A stretch of DNA of 64,000 nucleotides from Neoarius graeffei (Eukaryota; Chordata; Actinopteri; Siluriformes; Ariidae), in assembly GCF_027579695.1 (NCBI RefSeq), contig NC_083577.1, positions 43,068,198-43,132,197 on the forward strand. The letters are read 5' to 3'. This document shows, piece by piece, positions 1 through 10,100 of this stretch (its first letter is position 1; each line of letters starts with the position of its first letter). A model generated the notes under the pieces. The model made no database searches. It was not told the origin of the DNA and saw only the letters and a list, made by a program, of their open reading frames with translations. The translations under genes and the position numbers were made by a program.

Positions 1-988
1 GAATGTTAACCCATTCTTGTCTAATGTAGGATTCTAGTTGCTCAACTGTCTTAGGTCTTTTTTGTCGTATCTTCCGTTTTATGATGCGCCAAATGTTTTC
101 TATGGGTGAAAGATCTGGACTGCAGGCTGGCCAGTTCAGTACCCGGACCCTTCTTCTATGCAGCCATGATGCTGTAATTGATGCAGTATGTGGTTTGGCA
201 TTGTCATGTTGGAAAATGCAAGGTCTTCCCTGAAAGAGACGTCTTCTGGATGGGAGCATATGTTGCTCTAGAACCTGGATATACCTTTCAGCACTGATGG
301 TGTCTTTCCAGATGTGTAAGCTGCCCATGCCACATGCACTAATGCAACCCCATACCATCAGAGATGCAGGCTTCTGAACTGAGCACTGATAATAACTTGG
401 GTCGTCCTTCTCCTCTTTAGTCCGAATGACATGGCGTCCCTGATTTCCATAAAGAACTTCAAATTTTTATTTGCCTGACCACAGAACAGTTTTCCACTTT
501 GCCACAGTCCATTTTAAATGAGCCTTGGCCCAGAGAAGACGTCTGCGCTTCTGGATCATGTTTAGATACGGCTTCTTCTTTGAACTATAGAGTTTTAGCT
601 GGCAACGGTGGATGGCATGGTGAATTGTGTTCACAGATAATGTTCTCTGGAAATATTCCTGAGCCCATTTTGTGATTTCCAATACAGAAACATGCCTGTA
701 TGTGATGCAGTGCCGTCTAAGGGCCCGAAGATCACGGGCACCCAGTATGGTTTTACAGCCTTGACCCTTACGCACAGAGATTCTTCCAGATTCTCTGAAT
801 CTTTTGATGATATTATGCACTGTAGATGATGATATGCTCAAACTCTTTGCAATTTTACACTGTCGAACTACTTTCTGATATTGCTCCACTATTTGTCGGC
901 GCAGAATTAGGGGGATTGGTGATCCTCTTCTCATCTTTACTTCTGAGAGCCGCTGCCACTCCAAGATGCTCTTTTTATACCCAGTCAT
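1..988 (-). pseudogene. Tc1-like transposase, inactivated
   Basis: Reading down from 988: MTGYKKSILEWQRLSEVK, a helix-turn-helix paired domain (IVEQYQKVVRQCKIAKSLSI), then WAKAHLKW leading into the catalytic core. Where Tc1 transposases have WSDES, this copy reads WSGK followed by a TAA stop near 470, so the first catalytic aspartate is gone and the frame is broken. Sequence from 466 to 1 continues the core, with a block matching FQHDNAKPH and [11 protein letters not shown] when translated on the - strand. The copy is dead. Confidence 0.85.
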
Positions 989-1296
989 GTTAATGACCTA
1001 TTGCCAATTGACCTAATGAGTTGCAATTTGGTCCTCCAGCTGTTCCTTTTTTGTACCTTTAACTTTTCCAGCCTCTTATTGCCCCTGTCCCAACTTTTTT
1101 GAGATGTGTTGCTGTCATGAAATTTCAAATGAGCCAATATTTGGCATGAAATTTCAAAATGTCTCACTTTTGACATTTGATATGTTGTCTATGTTCTATT
1201 GTGAATACAATATCAGTTTTTGAGATTTGTAAATTATTGCATTCCATTTTTATTTACAATCTGTACTTTGTCCCAACTTTTTTGGAATCGGGGTTG
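1..1296 (-). mobile_element. Tc1/mariner-like element, 3' side cut by window edge
   Basis: Right end of a Tc1-type element. The terminal repeat motif TTTTTTGGAATCGGGGTTG runs up to a TA at 1297-1298. The transposase remnant is on the - strand. The left terminal repeat is outside the window. Confidence 0.8.
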
Positions 1297-1301
1297 TACA
1301 T

Positions 1302-1380
1302 GGCTTATAGCCAACTCAGCGCTACGTGCCTCGTTGGGTATCAGCTCATATACGACTTGATTTCGTGGAATAACTGTTAA
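1302..1380. repeat. Fragment of ATTCCA fold-back MITE
   Basis: About 80 bp ending in GTGGAATAACTGTTA, matching the inner part of the MITEs at 3211, 9512, 26450 and 44826. Confidence 0.5.
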
Positions 1381-1429
1381 ATAGTAAATAATAAAATTAC
1401 AGTAAGTAGTCCTATTCCTCAACTACAGT

Positions 1430-1588
1430 AATCCATATTATGTCAAGAACCGCTCAGCTAAGTAAAGAGAAACGACATCCATCATTACTTTAAGACATGA
1501 AGTGTCTTTTAATTAATTAAAAATAAATAAATAAAGAAAAACCATTGAATTAGAAGGTGTGTCCAAACTTTTGACTGGTACTGTATGT
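1430..1588 (+). repeat. Fragment of GTACTGTA-end Tc1-like MITE
   Basis: Ends with AACTTTTGACTGGTACTGTA and has the AAGACATGAAGTGTCTTTTA block shared with copies near 41000-41151 and 49651-50203. Confidence 0.6.
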
Positions 1589-3210
1589 ACCTTGAAACAT
1601 TTTAAAGATACATTATATTCATATTTCCAGGTGAAAGATAAATATTAAAGGGACAAAAGATGTACTCTTAAGGGTAGCACTCCAGCAACATGGAAAGGTA
1701 CAGTCTTTTTTTTTCTGAGTGTGTGAAATGAACATTTTAATTCTGACCTCATCTAAATCCTACACTCTAAAAATGTTGGGTTATTTTTCCAACTCAGCTG
1801 TAGCTTGTTGTGTCAGGTAGTTGGGTCAGCATGACTCACATTGAGTTGATAATGGACAGCATGCTGGGTTAGGGATGTGGACCTAAAAGGAAATAGGCAC
1901 ATTGTGTTAACATTAATTTTCCTGGAATTTCCATTGTTACTGCTGAGAGAGAATGGCAATCAGAAAAAAAAATCTAAAGGAAAAGAAATCAACTGAAGTT
2001 TTGTTCACATATAACTTCAAGTATGATTCATTTGAACCTTTAGAAATTATATATCTGAATTAAAGAGACATTAAGTAGCAATAGCCTACCTTTTTAATAG
2101 TGTGGTTTAGCTAAATAGCTAATGTTAGCCTGCTGACAAAAAGTATTCAAGTTAATGTTGTTTCATCAATTCAACAACAACAAAAACATAAGAAAACTTT
2201 AACAATTGGATTAATTGCAAAATTATATTTTGTAAACTTAAAACAACCCATGCTAGGTTACTAATGACAATACTATTTACTCTGTGTGTCATTAGAATCT
2301 ATACACAAAATCAAATTTAACTAAAATTATTTCAAGTGTGCATAAATATAAATTGGTTAACATGTTGAGGAAAAGGTGACTATTTTTAAAGTGGATACTT
2401 TTGATGTGGTATAAAAACTCAAACTCCACTTTAATCGGAAAACCTGCACATTTATGCAGATATCCAATCAACCAACTAGAAAAGCACTCCGCCAAGAATC
2501 CTTTAAAAAATTCCGGGATCCAGACGGTGATCCGGATCACTGCCAAAATTTAATGGATTGTTACTTGTGCCCAGTCACACCTCTGGAATAAATTTCAGAG
2601 CAATCCGTTCATAATTTTTTCCATAATGTTGCTAACAGACAAACAAACAAACAAACGCTACCGAAAACATAACCTCCTTGGCGGAGGTAATAATGTGGCA
2701 GCACCACAATACATAAAATCATGCCAATACAAATCAAGAGCTTGGTTCATGTCAAACATCAATGTTTTGGGGAAAAAGTGTGATGTCTCTGACTTTAATC
2801 CTGGCATGGTTGTTGAAGACTGGAAAAATTCTCTCTCTACCCTCCCCCCATCTTCAACTGTTCAGTTTCGGTGAGCCTATGTCCACAATAGCCTCAGATT
2901 CCTGTTCTTGGACAGGTATGGCTGGAAACTGGAATTAATTACTTATTATAATACAATATTATAGCTGGTCTTGCAGGTTTTACATGTCTAGTGTAGGTTT
3001 GCACTCTGTAGCATCCCATTAAAAACAGTCAGGTGGGAATACACAACACTCGTTACTTTACCGTTATGGAAAACTGAGCAGGAATAAAAATTAGTTATCT
3101 GTCTCATGTTTTTTTTACCTGATAGGGGCTATGTAGATCACATTTTTCCACATTCTGATGTTTGATCTGAATATTAACTGACCTGTATCTGCATGATTAC
3201 ATATATATTT
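1589..3210. other. Intergenic, AT-rich, MITE remnants
   Basis: No gene seen. 1761-1870 has a possible MITE end (ACTCTAAAAATGTTGGGTTA). 2405-2690 resembles a dispersed fish repeat ending CTTGGCGGAGGTAAT, with a (CAAA)n stretch. 2690-2935 and 3140-3200 are fragments of the CACTCACTGGCC MITE family (shared TCAGATTCCTGTTCTTGG). Confidence 0.4.
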
Positions 3211-3678
3211 AACAGTTATTCCATGAAATCGAGTCATACATGAGCTGAAAGCTGACGAGCCACGTAGTGCTGAGTTGGCTATAAGCCATGTACAACAAGA
3301 TTGAGTGGAATAACTGTTTTATTTGATTCAGTCACTGGATTTTGAGAAAAAGAACATTTTTTTTATTTATTTTTTTGCAAATTCTATAAATAAAAACTTC
3401 ATACAAAACTTCTGACAAAATAAGTTCCGCTTAGCGGACATGTGACAAATTGCAAAAAAACAAAAAAAAACATTCCGACCATCAAATATTTTCATTCCAT
3501 ATTTTGTTGATTTTTTGTGTTTTTGTTTTTGAGTCAAGTATTTATTTCATCCTCCTTTGGTTCAGCAATACACTGCCATTTTGTTTTTCTCTACTCACGA
3601 TATATGAGCTGAGAGCCAAGTAGTAGAGTAGCCAATCAGAGCACGCAATTGCTCATATCCAGTGAATGTGGATAGAAT
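3211..3678 (+). mobile_element. Fold-back MITE (ATTCCA family), copy 1
   Basis: Begins ACAGTTATTCCATG and ends CCAGTGAATGTGGATAGAA. An inner inverted pair (ACAGTTATTCCA / TGGAATAACTGT) and an outer pair around CACTGGAT / ATCCAGTG are visible. Non-coding; shares about 470 bp with copies at 9512, 44826 and, inverted, 26450. Confidence 0.6.
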
Positions 3679-3689
3679 GTATACTTTAT

Positions 3690-3691
<2 letters not shown>

Positions 3692-3760
<69 letters not shown>
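3692..3760. repeat. (AT)n microsatellite
   Basis: About 35 AT units; the SINE at 3761 appears to have landed in it, since (AT)n resumes at 4135. Confidence 0.95.
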
Positions 3761-3762
<2 letters not shown>

Positions 3763-4134
3763 GGCGGCACGGTGGTGTAGTGGTTAGCGCTGTCGCCTCA
3801 CAGCAAGAATGTCCGGGTTCGAGCCCCGTGGCCGGCGAGGGCCTTTCTGTGCGGAGTTTGCATGTTCTCCCTGTGTCCGCGTGGGTTTCCTCCGGGTGCT
3901 CCGGTTTCCCCCACAGTCCAAAGACATGCAGGTTAGGTTAACTGGTGACTCTAAATTGACCGTAGGTGTGAATGTGAGTGTGAATGGTTGTCTGTGTCTA
4001 TGTGTCAGCCCTGTGATGACCTGGCGACTTGTCCAGGGTGTACCCCGCCTTTCGCCCGTAGTCAGCTGGGATAGGCTCCAGCTTGCCTGCGACCCTGTAG
4101 AACAGGATAAAGCGGCTAGAGATAATGAGATGAG

Positions 4135-4136
<2 letters not shown>
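3761..4136 (+). mobile_element. tRNA-derived SINE, full-length copy
   Basis: Head with pol III boxes: A box TGGTGTAGTGGTTAGC and B box GGGTTCGAGCC. Body with TTTGCATGTTCTCC and CAGTCCAAAGACATGCAGG; tail TAGAGATAATGAGATGAGAT. Head resembles tRNA-Val(CAC). Flanked by (AT)n on both sides, so a duplication cannot be read. Confidence 0.85.
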
Positions 4137-4204
<68 letters not shown>

Positions 4205-4378
4205 GGGTAAGTCAAAAAGTTCGAAGACAAATTGAAAAAATCTTTATTTATGAAAATAACAAAGCTATTTCTCTGCATATCCTCCATTTAAGTCAAAACA
4301 CTTCTGCAAGCAATGTTTCCATCCATCGGAGAATTCCTTCTTTGTATTCCTTTTTATGAATTATTTTGAATTCCTTTG

Positions 4379-4440
<62 letters not shown>
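4135..4440. repeat. (AT)n and (AC)n microsatellites with about 190 bp between
   Basis: (AT)n at 4135-4185 followed by (AC)n to 4200, then (AT)n again at 4383-4440. The middle contains AGTCAAAAAGTTCGAAGACA, not assigned. Confidence 0.8.
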
Positions 4441-4443
<3 letters not shown>

Positions 4444-4841
4444 TTGCTGTGAGGCGACAGAGCTAACCACTACACCACCATGCTGTCCGCATGCATAGTT
4501 AAAGAAAGAAAAGAAAAGAAAGAAAGCACAACTTTATTCATCACACACTTATGAAATTTCCTCTCTGCATTTAACCCATCTGAAGCAGTGAACACACACA
4601 TGCCCATGCTAACAGCGCCCGGGGAGTAGCTGGGAGTTAGGTGCCTCGCTCAAGGGCACCTCGGCCCACAGCTGTCCAATATTAACCTAACTGCATGTCT
4701 TTGGACTGTGGGGGAAACCAGAGCACCCAGAGGAAACCCACGCGGACACGGGGAGAACATGCAAACTCCGCACAGAATGGCCCTCGCCGGCCACGGGGCT
4801 CGAACCCAGGACCTTCTTGCTGTGAGGCGACCGTGCCGCCC
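4441..4841 (-). mobile_element. SINE head fragment plus SINE with alternative tail
   Basis: 4441-4488 is a head-only fragment. 4501-4841 is an inverted copy whose head and CAGTCCAAAGACATGCA block are the common family but whose 3' part is different (GGCACCTAACTCCC..., GGGTTAAATGCAGAGAGG, ATGAATAAAGT when read on the - strand). It matches the tail of the copy at 40559. Confidence 0.75.
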
Positions 4842-5282
4842 ATTGGATAACTAAGGTAACTTATATCAACAGTTAACAAAATAAAAAGTTATATAACTAA
4901 CATCGTTGATAGCTGAGGTAATTGGAAAAGTGATAAATGATAAACCAGGTGTTCCTAATCAGTGATGGGAATAACGGCGTTAGAAATAAACGGCGTTACT
5001 AACAGCATTATTTTTTTAGTAACACGTAATCTAACTAATTACTTTTTACATCGTTATGACGCCGTTCCCGCTACTTACAATAAAATACTATGCGTTACTT
5101 TATTAAAGTTGTTTTCATCTGGCATGCTGCTCGCTCAGCCTTTCTTTCCTCTGCTTTAGTGTGGGGCGGGGAGATGCGAGGCAACGGCATAATAAGCCAA
5201 TCAGAGTAGATTTGGACAACATACGTAGGTAGGCCCCGCCTACTGTACTACTGCGCACTCTTTCAATGAGAAGACACAGCGA

Positions 5283-5418
5283 TGGCGAGCGGTCAGCCAA
5301 GCACTGCACTTTCACATTGGAAATACAGCCAGTACTTTTCATTACTTGAAATAAAAGGCAAAAATGTCTACGTGCAATGCACATTATGTCGAGGAACAAA
5401 GCGTTTGTCCTCATTAAG
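5283..5418 (+). pseudogene. N-terminal remnant of hAT transposase
   Basis: ATG at 5283 opens MASGQPSTALSHWKYSQYFS and LLEIKGKNVYVQCTLCRG, with a C-x2-C pair resembling the start of a BED zinc finger, then stops within about 45 residues. No catalytic core is left. Assignment rests on the element ends plus this CTLC motif. Confidence 0.55.
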
Positions 5419-5721
5419 TGAATAAATATCAAAAGTTCTAAAACATTTAGAAACCAAGTTTTATTCTATCATTAGTAACATAATTTTAATAACTACAAAA
5501 ATATATTAAATTTGATAGATGCATTATCACACATTGTCCCACAAAAATATTAATATAGTGTAGATAATGTTACTAATTGGTTCTGTTAAGTGTCCATTTC
5601 AGTCATTAAACACATTTAACATTCACTTTTATTATGATTACACTAATTGAATTTGATTTTTTTTTTTTTTTTTTTGGGGGGGGGGGGGGGGGGTAACACA
5701 AAATGTAATGGAATAATTACT

Positions 5722-6077
5722 CATCTCATTATCTCTAGCCGCTTTATCCTGTCCTACAGGGTCGCAGGCAAGCTGGAGCCTATCCCAGCTGACTACGGGC
5801 GAAAGGCGGGGTACACCCTGGACAAGTTGCCAGGTCATCACAGGGCTGACACACACAGACAACCATTCACACCTACGGTCAATTTAGAGTCACCAGTTAA
5901 CCTAACCTGCATGTCTTTGGACTGTGGGGGAAACCGGAGCACCCGGAGGAAACCCACGCGGACACAGGGAGAACATGCAAACTCCGCACAGAAAGGCCCT
6001 CGCCAGCCACGGGGCTCGAACCCAGGACCTTCTTGCTGTGAGGTGACAGCGCTGACCACTACACCACCGTGCCGCCC
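5722..6077 (-). mobile_element. SINE, full copy, inside hAT
   Basis: Same family as 3761. Flanked by a 12-bp duplication GGAATAATTACT (5710-5721 and 6078-6089). A 15+ G run and T run sit just to the left (5660-5694). Confidence 0.92.
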
Positions 6078-6171
6078 GGAATAATTACTTTCCCTGGTAA
6101 TTAGTTACTTTTATGACAAAGTAACTCTGTTACTAACTCCGTTACTTTTTGGGAAAAGTAACTAGTAACTA

Positions 6172-6509
6172 GGGCGGCACGGTGATGTAGTGGTTAGCGC
6201 TGTCGCCTCACAGCAAGAAGGTCCGGGTTCGAGCCCCGTGGCCGGCGAGAGCCTTTCTGTGCTGTCCGCGTGGGTTTCCTCCGGGTGCTCCGGTTTCCCC
6301 CACAGTCCAAAGACATGCAGGTTAGGCTAACTGGCGACTCTAAATTGACCGTAGGTGTGAATGTGAGTGTGAATGGTTGTCTGTGTCTATGTGTCAGCCC
6401 TGTGATGACCTGGCGACTTGTCCAGGGTGTACCCCGCCTTTCGCCCGGATAGGCTCCAGCTTGCCTGCGACCCTGTAGAACAGGATAAATTGGCTAGAGA
6501 TAATGAGAT
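6172..6509 (+). mobile_element. SINE inside hAT
   Basis: Family copy with a small deletion after GCCTTTCTGTGC. Flanked by GTAACTA on both sides. Confidence 0.9.
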
Positions 6510-6750
6510 GTAACTATAACTAATTACTTTTTGAAAGTAACGTGCCCAATACTGTTCCTAACAAAGTTGTTTGTTTTTTTTTACTTGTGATATCAGGAAA
6601 AACATGAACATTATGGAGGGACTTCTCACCGTGTGAGGTAAAGGTATTTTAAGAGGAGTAATTGTGTTGTTGTTGTGTTGAACACAATCCACTTCAACAT
6701 TCACACAACAGGCTGAAAAGCTGAGGTGCAATTATTTACGGTACGTTACT

Positions 6751-6770
6751 GTGTGTGTGTGTGTGTGTGT
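6751..6770. repeat. (GT)n microsatellite at the klf5 promoter
   Basis: Ten GT units directly before the GC box. Confidence 0.9.
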
Positions 6771-6896
6771 GAAGCCCCGCCCAGTCTCGCGGCGTTGAAA
6801 TGAGCCTCTTGCGTCATGTGTCATGTCAGACGCGCGAGCCGCTCGTGACAGCCCCATCTCGCGCGTGAGGTCTCGACGGCGGCGGCGGCGGTGAGT

Positions 6897-6938
<42 letters not shown>

Positions 6939-6972
6939 CTCCTCCGGTCTGTGCGGTGAAGAGCAGCGCCTC
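6770..6972 (+). promoter_or_regulatory. klf5: klf5 GC-rich promoter and 5' UTR
   Basis: A short CpG-rich island in AT-rich DNA, just upstream of the klf5 ATG. It has a GC box (GCCCCGCCC, 6774-6782), the binding sequence of Sp/KLF proteins, a GGC run (6877-6890) and a (GA)n tract at 6899-6937. No TATA box is evident. A donor-like GGTGAGT at 6890-6896 could end an alternative leader exon. The transcription start cannot be placed. Confidence 0.6.
6899..6937. repeat. (GA)n microsatellite in klf5 5' UTR
   Basis: About 19 GA units, 35 bases upstream of the ATG. Confidence 0.95.
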
Positions 6973-7143
6973 ATGGCTACCGCTCTGCTCAGGAGAAGTG
7001 CGTCTTCCACTCAGGCGCCACAGGAGTCCTATAACACGCCTGTGACGGTGGCCGAGGCGGCGCACGGAGACGTTTTCCGACCTCAAGAGCGTCTCCCAGG
7101 GAGGAGCAGATTTAATGGCACCCCTCCAGATCAGCACACTCTG
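6973..7143 (+). CDS. klf5: klf5 coding exon 1
   Basis: Encodes 57 residues beginning [12 protein letters not shown]. It ends at CTG followed by a GTACTG donor in phase 0, so the next residue is the M of MDKYMPPQ, the same junction as human QTRCE-MEKY. Conservation is low apart from the MAT start and the PPDQ/PPED-like end. The donor is only a moderate match to consensus. Confidence 0.75.
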
Positions 7144-10100
7144 GTACTGTAATCTCTAGCATGCTTCAGATCAGATCCCACAAGAATACTGATTTATGCA
7201 AACTGTATCTCAGTTGTTTGTTTGCCCCTTTATCCTTTACAAGAGTGTTATTGTTCCTGTGTTTTTAAATGCATGCATGCATGTTTGTTTTTGTAGTACT
7301 ACAGACCTGTCCTTGAGTGCATGATGGTTTAATGTGAGCTCTTCATGTCAGGCAAGCAGCTGGAAGAGCTAAATTCAGATTCCAGGCGAACATGTTCAGG
7401 CTGTGTGCTTGGCAATGATCGAGCTTTGTAAGGGTTTACATCCCTGATACCACTAGCAGGCACTGCTGGAGAGTATACTGTTGCATATGTCCTCTATCTA
7501 CCTACTTCTGTCCACTTCTACAGTGCAGGTGTTTATTGAATACTAAGAAGAGTCCCAGATGTTGATTGATTTATCAGAGGCGTAGCTAGGATTTTTCAAA
7601 CGGGGGTCACACACTGACTGGCAGCCTGAGTGCATTATCTCATCTCGTCTCATCATCTCTAGCCGCTTTATCCTGTTCTACAGGGTCGCAGGCAAGCTGG
7701 AGCCTATCCCAGCTGACTACGGGCGAAAGGCGGGGTACACCCTGGACAAGTCGCCAGGTCATCGCAGGGCTGACACATAGACACAGACAACCATTCACAC
7801 TCACATTCACACCTACGGTCAATTTAGAGCCACCAGTTAACCTAACCTGCATGTCTTTGGACTGTGGGGGAAACCGGAGCACCTGGGGGAAACCCCCACG
7901 GACACGGGGAGAACATGCAAACTCCGCACAGAAAGGCCCTCGCCGGCCACGGGGCTCGAACCCAGACCTTCTTGCTGTGAGGTGACAGTGCTAACCACTA
8001 CACCACTGTGCCGCCCTGAGTACATTATGTAACAAAAAATAATTAACATTGCTAGTTTTAGGTCGCTTAGAAACCGGCTTTTCCATTATCGCTGTTTCTT
8101 CCACATTTTCTTGATGTTGTGTTGTAGAAATGGCACACTAAAACTTAGCTTCGAAGCCACAAAATGCAACTTTGATAGGAAAAAATATATAATAAATTGC
8201 TTCCCTCTCTTCACGTCGAAAGAAGGAGGAAAGTTTGGCTTGTTTTGACATGGCGAATTATTAACACAAGAGGAAACACTCGTAATTCGCAACTAAAAAG
8301 ACTGCAGCTACACTGGCAGCTTGACCATGCTTTCTAGTGCGATCGTGTTACGCTTGTGCAGAACTGAGTTTTCGCGCCCAAACCACAGGACGTTCATACA
8401 AGGTTATAGAAACCCTAATGAGGCTGAGGTGACAATCCATCCATCCGTTATCTCTAGCCGCTTTATCCTGTCCTACAGGGTCGCAGGCAAGCTGGAGCCT
8501 ATCCCAGCTGACTATGGGCGAAAGGCGGGGTACACCCTGGACAAGTCGCCAGGTTATCGCAGGGCTGACACATAGACACAGACAACCATTCACATTCACA
8601 CCTACGGTCAATTTAGAGTCACCAGTTAGCCTAACCTGCATGTCTTTGGACTGTGGGGGAAACCAGAGCACCCAGAGGAAACCCACACAGACACAGGGAG
8701 AACATGCAAACTCAGCACAGAAAGGCCCTCGTCAGCTGCTGGGCTCAAACCCAGGACCTTCTTGCTGTGAGGCGACAGTGCTAACCACTACACCACCGTG
8801 CCGCCCCGAGGTGACAATCTAGTTAAAAAAATAAAAAGTTAGAAAAATTGCAGTGGGCACTTTTCTAAGATTCTTATGCAGCTATTGAAAAAATGTATTG
8901 TCTGACAAGGGGGGTTCACGGGCACCCCAGGACCCCCCAGCTACAGCCCTGATTAACCCCGTAGTCCAATCATATTATTTGTCCTAATTTCTTTTAACTT
9001 ACCGTAACTGCGATGAAACTAATAGAAAAGGAATGCACTTTCAAACGGGGTGGCACGATGGTGTCATGGTTAGCACTGTCGCCTCACAGCAAGAAGGTCC
9101 TGGGTTCGAGTCTAGCAGCCAGCGAGGGCCTTTCAGTATGGAGTTTGCATGTTCTCCCCTTGTCCGCGTGGGTTTCCTCCGGGTGCTCCGGTTTCCCCCA
9201 CAGTCCAAAGACATGCAGATTAGGTTAACTGGTGGCTCTAAATTGACCGTAGGTGTGAGTGTGAATGGTTATGTGTCAGCCCTGTGATGACCTGGCGACT
9301 TGTCCAGGGTGCACCTGGACAAGTTCTACAGATAATGGATGGATGTACTTACAAAGACAATCGATGAGTTCATGGTGTTTGTTTATGTTCAGCTTTTATA
9401 AACACTATAAACTTTTATTAGTGAATGCACTGAAGATTCATAAGCTGTTCAGTTTAGAGCAATTCGTATACAATCTCATTTGCCTGATTTCGTTGTCATA
9501 CTAAAAATATTTAACAGTTATTCCACGTAATCAGGTCGTACATGATCGGCTATAAGCCATGTACGACAAGATTGAGTGGAATAACTCTTTTATTCGATCC
9601 ACATTCACTGGATTTTGAGAAACGGAGCATTTTTATTTTTATTATTTGCAAATTTGATAAATAACTTTTTACAAAACATCTGACAAAATCGTTTCCGCTT
9701 TGAATGTAAACAAACCGGCGAAATGACAGTAGCAATATGTGAAAAATGCTATAATAATAATAATTCTTGAAAAATAATTTTTAAAAAGATACGTTCTTAC
9801 CATCAAATACTTTTTATTCCATGTTTTGTTGCTTTTTTTATTTGGGGGTTTTGTTTTTGAGTGGAGTTTTTATTTCATCCTCGATTGGTTCAGCAACACG
9901 CTCTGCCGTTTTGCTTTTCTCTACTCACGATATATGAGCCGATAGCCTAGTAGTAGAGCAGCCAAAGCATGTGTTTGCTCATATCCAGTGAATATGGATA
10001 GAATAATATAGTATGTAACATAAATATGTGGGGGCATATTGTATCAAGACTTTTTGTTATTGCACATTTGGTATGTCTATTGTTTATTTACAGTTCAGCA

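Larger units (their letters stand above)
4960..6554 (+). mobile_element. hAT-type DNA transposon with two nested SINEs
   Basis: Ends CAGTGATGGGAATAACG and, inverted, CAGTATTGGGCACGTTAC. Flanked by 8-bp duplications TTCCTAAT (4952-4959) and TTCCTAAC (6555-6562), diagnostic of hAT. SINEs occupy 5722-6077 and 6172-6509. The right end lies about 215 bp from the klf5 GC-rich region. Confidence 0.85.

Noticed and set aside
3761-3850. Possible functional tRNA genes at SINE heads
   Set aside because: A and B boxes are good, but each is followed by SINE body, repeats about 20 times and lacks a proper acceptor stem.
3784-4287. Open frames in SINEs (repeated peptides such as [19 protein letters not shown])
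   Set aside because: The same peptide appears in every SINE copy and strand; these are chance frames in a non-coding repeat.
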